DNA of 64,000 bases from Planctomycetota bacterium (GTDB taxonomy: Bacteria > Planctomycetota > Phycisphaerae > Sedimentisphaerales > Anaerohalosphaeraceae). Within the stretch, counting starts at the first letter, position 1. Each line of letters opens with the position of its first letter. The position numbers and the translations under genes were made by a program. Below, piece by piece: positions 59,961 through 64,000 of the stretch. The notes beneath the pieces were generated by a model that was not told the origin of the DNA, searched no databases, and saw nothing but the letters and a program-made list of their open reading frames with translations. The stretch spans positions 1-64,000 of the forward strand of contig DUZQ01000007.1 of NCBI GenBank assembly GCA_013349435.1, in the 5' to 3' direction.

Positions 59961-60692
59961 TTAGCCGGCTCCGCTGGGATTTATTGCAAGTTCGACGTTA
60001 ATTCTTCTGGTAAGACCTTGTGGTATGCGAAGGTATCGGCCTTTTGCAATATCTACAAGCACCCCCAGCTCCGGGCCGGGATAAAGCTCAATCTCCCAAC
60101 CCTGCTCGGCCAGCGCGGCAAATACCGTTATCTCCTCAAGGATATACCGGCAGGAAAGCTCTATCGCCTCCTCGGTCGAAACTATCGGCTTTTCACTGCG
60201 CCTTGCCTGCCTCTTGAGAAAAGAAAAAGCATCCCTTTCAACAGATGCACGAAAGGAATCGTCCGATGCGAAAAGGTCATCGATAAAACCTCTGGCTCGT
60301 TTATATTCACCGCTCCTGAGGCACCGCTGCCACCTCTTAACCACAAGCCGTTTTGCAGGAATCTGCTGGAAAAACCTGCTTGCTTTGTCCATAAACAAAT
60401 CCCCCCGCCGAAGAGCCGCTTCGGTTGCTTCATCCCGGCTGAAAGTGTTATAAATTTGCTCGTTAAATCTACACAGATGGTCCCCCACCACCACCAGGCA
60501 CTTATCAAAATTCCCAAGCGCCCACAGCAGCAGCGCCTGCAGATTCTTTCCCTGAAAACCCGGATTATCAAGACTAATACCCATATAGCACCGCTGATGT
60601 GAAAAAAGCTCATCTTCCGAGACCTTCGGAGTCGTTCTTACTATACTTATCGAAGGCAGGTCAAGATTTTCAAAGTTCAAATCCGATGTCAC
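59961..60692 (-). CDS. tRNA-dependent cyclodipeptide synthase (CDPS)
   Basis: YMGISLDNPGFQGKNLQALLLWALGNFDKCLVVVGDHL aligns with AlbC LIGISAGNSYFSQKNTVMLLQWAGQRFERTDVVYVDTH; ASDDSFRASVERDAFSFLKRQ; CRYILEEITVF (Y-x3-E) and ELYPGP; likely GTG start 60692 (AGGGAAA upstream), ORF open to 60794. Confidence 0.88.
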   Translation of the reverse strand: MTSDLNFENLDLPSISIVRTTPKVSEDELFSHQRCYMGISLDNPGFQGKNLQALLLWALGNFDKCLVVVGDHLCRFNEQIYNTFSRDEATEAALRRGDLFMDKASRFFQQIPAKRLVVKRWQRCLRSGEYKRARGFIDDLFASDDSFRASVERDAFSFLKRQARRSEKPIVSTEEAIELSCRYILEEITVFAALAEQGWEIELYPGPELGVLVDIAKGRYLRIPQGLTRRINVELAINPSGAG

Positions 60693-61824
60693 TGCACATT
60701 TCCCTGATACTAACCAGCTTCTGACAGGTCTCGTCATAGGCAAGACTCGTGCCGTAAATGTCCGTAGCTTCGGTATCAACCGAGGCATTATCAATGAAAA
60801 GCACCGCGTATCCGCTTGTCATAATATAAACCCACAGATTATTCATCTGTGTTTCCCTGTGCCGTAATAAAGCATCTATTTCCGCCGCCTGCTCCTTTCT
60901 GTACTCGATTGACAGCTTCCGATTGATTGTTTCATCAAAACCGAGAAGCTGTCTTTCGTATTTGATGCGTTCAGATTCATATCTTCTCTTGAGGTTATCT
61001 GCAAGTTTGCTTAAAATCGATTCGGTCTTTACCTTCGGGCTGTCACGATGAATTATCAACATCTTCTGGAAATTATCCTGCCACAGAAAACTGTAATCGA
61101 ACGTATCTACGTCCAGTATAACCTCGGGCTTGCGGACAATTCCTATTACATGCGAGAACCTGTTTCTGTGCCTTTGCTCCCATTGAGCCAATTCGCCCGG
61201 TGTTACACGTGGAGCAATTCCTCTGAGGTTGTCAATCAACTCCAATATTACATCAAGATAGAACGGCGCAACTCCCTGCAGAATATCTCCTATCTTACTG
61301 TACAGTTGTCCGGTTATCGGATATTGGTAAGTCGGCGTCATGAAATTATCAATCGCCTCGGCTGTCAGGGCCACAGGTTCAGTGGTTAAAAATGACTCCA
61401 ACTCATCAACAATTCCAACGGAAACAATTTTTCGGGCCACCCGGCCCGCTTGCCCGCTTTCTATTACCTCCCACAGGTCCTCAAACAAAGCCAGTGTCTT
61501 TCCGATGGCAGGGTCAGCCTGTGTCAAAAATTCTGCGGTTGTTTTCATATCGTCAATCGAGCCCCTCACCGAGTCGAGTATCTGTATGGAAACCAACACC
61601 TGACACAGGGGTATAAACTCGATTGTTTCAAATACCTGAACAACCTTTATCGCCCGGGCCGGCTGTAGCAATGCAGAGCCTGCTTCAATCATTCTGTAGT
61701 GGGATGCAGCAAGGCCAAGAGATGACGCAATCCGGCTTGATGAAACACCGCCCATCTTGTCTCTGGTTCTTTGAAACACAAGCCCCAATGCCTGTGCCAG
61801 GGGATTTTTAACCTTCTTGACCAT
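60670..61824 (-). CDS. XRE-like HTH N-terminal protein with large uncharacterised domain
   Basis: RIASSLGLAASHYRMIEAGSALLQPARA resembles XRE HTH; remaining ~320 aa unrecognised; AAGGA before ATG 61824. Confidence 0.6.
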   Translation of the reverse strand: MVKKVKNPLAQALGLVFQRTRDKMGGVSSSRIASSLGLAASHYRMIEAGSALLQPARAIKVVQVFETIEFIPLCQVLVSIQILDSVRGSIDDMKTTAEFLTQADPAIGKTLALFEDLWEVIESGQAGRVARKIVSVGIVDELESFLTTEPVALTAEAIDNFMTPTYQYPITGQLYSKIGDILQGVAPFYLDVILELIDNLRGIAPRVTPGELAQWEQRHRNRFSHVIGIVRKPEVILDVDTFDYSFLWQDNFQKMLIIHRDSPKVKTESILSKLADNLKRRYESERIKYERQLLGFDETINRKLSIEYRKEQAAEIDALLRHRETQMNNLWVYIMTSGYAVLFIDNASVDTEATDIYGTSLAYDETCQKLVSIREMCSDIGFEL

Positions 61825-62035
61825 GTTTTTTTCCTTGTGCCTGAATCTCTTTCATTATCAGCATTACCCTATCCAAGTCGACCAATTATACACCCTTATG
61901 TAAAAAACAGCAAACTAATTTGTCAAAATCTCTTTTTTGCCCCTATTTTTTCACCTTCTAAGTCCTTGCAAGGGCAGCGTTTATAAAATTAGACTTTACA
62001 AAGCAAATTAATTATAACAAAAAAGAAAAAAAGAC

Positions 62036-62065
62036 TTGACTTTTTTGGTTTATGGGACGTATACT
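62036..62065 (+). promoter_or_regulatory. sigma70-type promoter candidate for the 62191 gene
   Basis: TTGACT - 18 nt - TATACT. Confidence 0.5.
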
Positions 62066-62190
62066 AATATAGAAGCGTTAAGCCTTGAGCTATTTTATAT
62101 ATGTGCCGAATGTAACGCATTTGACGACTACCTTTTGAAAGATATTTTCGCCGTTTTGAAAAGTACAGAATTTTTGAAAGGAGGTTTATC

Positions 62191-64000
62191 ATGTTGGAGC
62201 CAAAACAAAAAAGAAATAGGAAAGCTTTAATCGCCGCTGTCGTCCTTATACTAATGCTGCTAACTGAACCGGTGTTAGCAAAGAAGTCGTCCAGGCCGAG
62301 AGGACGAAGCAGCCCGCAAAGCCATCAGGCTCAAAAGTCATCCCCTTCTGCCCGAAGCAGCAGTCCTTCAAATGTGATAAGGTCGCGCGCCGCGGCTGTG
62401 AGGCCATCACGGCCAAGCAGGATTCAGCGGGCACCGAGGGCATCATTTCGCCCCAGCCGAGGTAGCCTGCCGCCGATAGCCGCCAAACCCAGTAACCCCG
62501 GACCTATCAGTTCGGCACCGCGCTCGACCCCCCCAAAGGCCACAACCCCCCCGCCAAGCGTAGCGCAAGCCCGCGGTATATCCAGGCCTCCTGTAGCGTT
62601 TACCTCACCAAAGCCGGCAAAACCGGCACCTACCCCCACAACACGCATCAGCCCTGAAAAGACTTCACGAATTACAGCGCCGGTTCGACCAGCCGCAGGT
62701 CCGTCTTTACCAGGCAAAACCAGTCCAGCCATAAGCTTGACAAATCGCATAAACACCGCAGGACCATCGAGCATAGCCACGAGGATTAGTGCAGCAAAAC
62801 CTTCCGCCCCCGTTAGCGACACCCAAAAGCAACCAACACCTGCCTCATCCAGACGCAGACACATCAGCCCTGCAAGGACTTCGCGTCTTACTACGCCGAT
62901 TCGTTCATCCGGAAGCCTGTCCTCATCCACAAAGACAACCCCAGCAACACGCTCGACAAACCGCACTAAAATCGCAGCAACCTCTCGAATAGCAACGAAG
63001 ATTAGCGCAGTAAAACCCGCCACTCGCACAAGGCCCGAAACAAAGCAACCGAAGCCGGCATCATCCAGACGCATCAGTTCTGAAAAGACGTCGCTCATTA
63101 CGACGGCGTTAGGTTCCGCCAAGCCCGCTAAAAGCGAACAAAAGCCCGGCCTGAGCCGGCGAGCAGGTCGAAGAGACAAAAGACCTTCACCAAAAGCTTC
63201 CAACGGCGTATCAATTGAATCAAGAGCAAGAAAACTCGATTCTCTTACCCGGACAGATACAGTCAAGCCGGCCGGGGCAGACCGTGCAGGAAACAGACGC
63301 GACAGAAACAGGACTCCTAACGAAACAGCGAACATCAGAGGAGAGCCTGACAAATCCTTAATTTTAGACAGCGAACGGGCCGGTCGCAGGCATCACGGGC
63401 GAGCAGCAAGGTCCTCGAGAATAAAATATGAAGAACAAAACGATGTAGTGGAACACGTTCACCGCCACATCCATGTGTACAGGGACCATCGTAACCGCAT
63501 ACACCACAGAAGAATCTGGCCGAGGTATTATTTTCCGGTGTACTATGAATGGGGACCGTACCGGACGTTTCGATTTGTGTATCCCTACTACCACCGCAGA
63601 TACGTTTTTGTCAGTCTTGGCGGATACTGGCCCACACATTACAGATACATTCGTTATTACTGGTATCCCTCTCATTGTTACGACTGGTGCGGCTACAGTC
63701 CGGTCGCCCGCGAAGTTCAGAGCGATACATACAACTACTATACCTACAATTATTACTATGACGATACGGTTTCTTCTACAGGTTCAACCCAGTCGTCTCA
63801 GCTTCTTAACACAGTGGATGAAAACACCTTCGCGGACGTTCGCGCCAGGCTCGCCGACCAGGCAGAGCCTCCCGATGCACAGACCCTTGCCGACACCCGC
63901 TTTGATGAGGCGGTCAAGGCCTTCGAGTCCGCCGACTACGGTGAAGCGGCGGACAAGTTCGCCGAGGCGATGGTTTTGGCACCTGATGACATGGTGCTTC
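62191..64000 (+). CDS. large secreted S/R/P/T-rich repeat protein with Tyr/His-rich segment and TPR-like C-terminus (runs off window)
   Basis: GAAAGGAGG RBS; signal MLEPKQKRNRKALIAAVVLILMLLTEPVLA; no stop in 603 codons; absent from ORF track because it lacks a stop within the window. Confidence 0.85.
   Translation, partial: MLEPKQKRNRKALIAAVVLILMLLTEPVLAKKSSRPRGRSSPQSHQAQKSSPSARSSSPSNVIRSRAAAVRPSRPSRIQRAPRASFRPSRGSLPPIAAKPSNPGPISSAPRSTPPKATTPPPSVAQARGISRPPVAFTSPKPAKPAPTPTTRISPEKTSRITAPVRPAAGPSLPGKTSPAISLTNRINTAGPSSIATRISAAKPSAPVSDTQKQPTPASSRRRHISPARTSRLTTPIRSSGSLSSSTKTTPATRSTNRTKIAATSRIATKISAVKPATRTRPETKQPKPASSRRISSEKTSLITTALGSAKPAKSEQKPGLSRRAGRRDKRPSPKASNGVSIESRARKLDSLTRTDTVKPAGADRAGNRRDRNRTPNETANIRGEPDKSLILDSERAGRRHHGRAARSSRIKYEEQNDVVEHVHRHIHVYRDHRNRIHHRRIWPRYYFPVYYEWGPYRTFRFVYPYYHRRYVFVSLGGYWPTHYRYIRYYWYPSHCYDWCGYSPVAREVQSDTYNYYTYNYYYDDTVSSTGSTQSSQLLNTVDENTFADVRARLADQAEPPDAQTLADTRFDEAVKAFESADYGEAADKFAEAMVLAPDDMVL

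Noticed and set aside
62424-63353. 309-aa minus-strand ORF
   Set aside because: Antisense shadow of the long plus-strand low-complexity ORF starting at 62191, which has RBS, signal peptide and recognisable downstream segments.

Overview
The window looks like a bacterial chromosome segment, probably from Planctomycetota (Phycisphaerae-like; inferred from the HzsA-middle-like/LamG cytochrome, the dockerin-like GDINYDCFVDLSDLALMAINWL motif and gene content). Housekeeping genes include ispG, glmS, tandem clpP, lnt, mreBCD-mrdA and a convergent partial dcw cluster (mraZ-orf-rsmH-LysM-ftsL-like-ftsI), plus a tRNA-Gly(TCC). Accessory content: an MNT/HEPN pair beside an orphan DNA methyltransferase, a surface-glycan cluster (32.7-42.6 kb), a deoC/FGGY-kinase/dehydrogenase sugar cluster (44-51.4 kb), large LamG and FGE-sulfatase secreted proteins, and a diverged Y1 (RAYT-like) transposase flanked by inverted REP-like hairpins. 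Two families of REP-like hairpins are dispersed through the window. The most interesting locus is a tightly packed four-gene minus-strand operon at 57996-61824. It encodes an XRE-like HTH protein of unknown function, a protein with the hallmarks of a tRNA-dependent cyclodipeptide synthase (CDPS), a sodium:solute symporter-like transporter and a YkgJ-like Cys-cluster protein. It is a candidate cyclodipeptide signalling/transport system without the usual tailoring enzymes. Divergent from it is a long, truncated S/R/P/T-rich secreted ORF with ~70-72 aa tandem repeats that the ORF track missed. All family calls come from reading motifs by eye; no database search was run.
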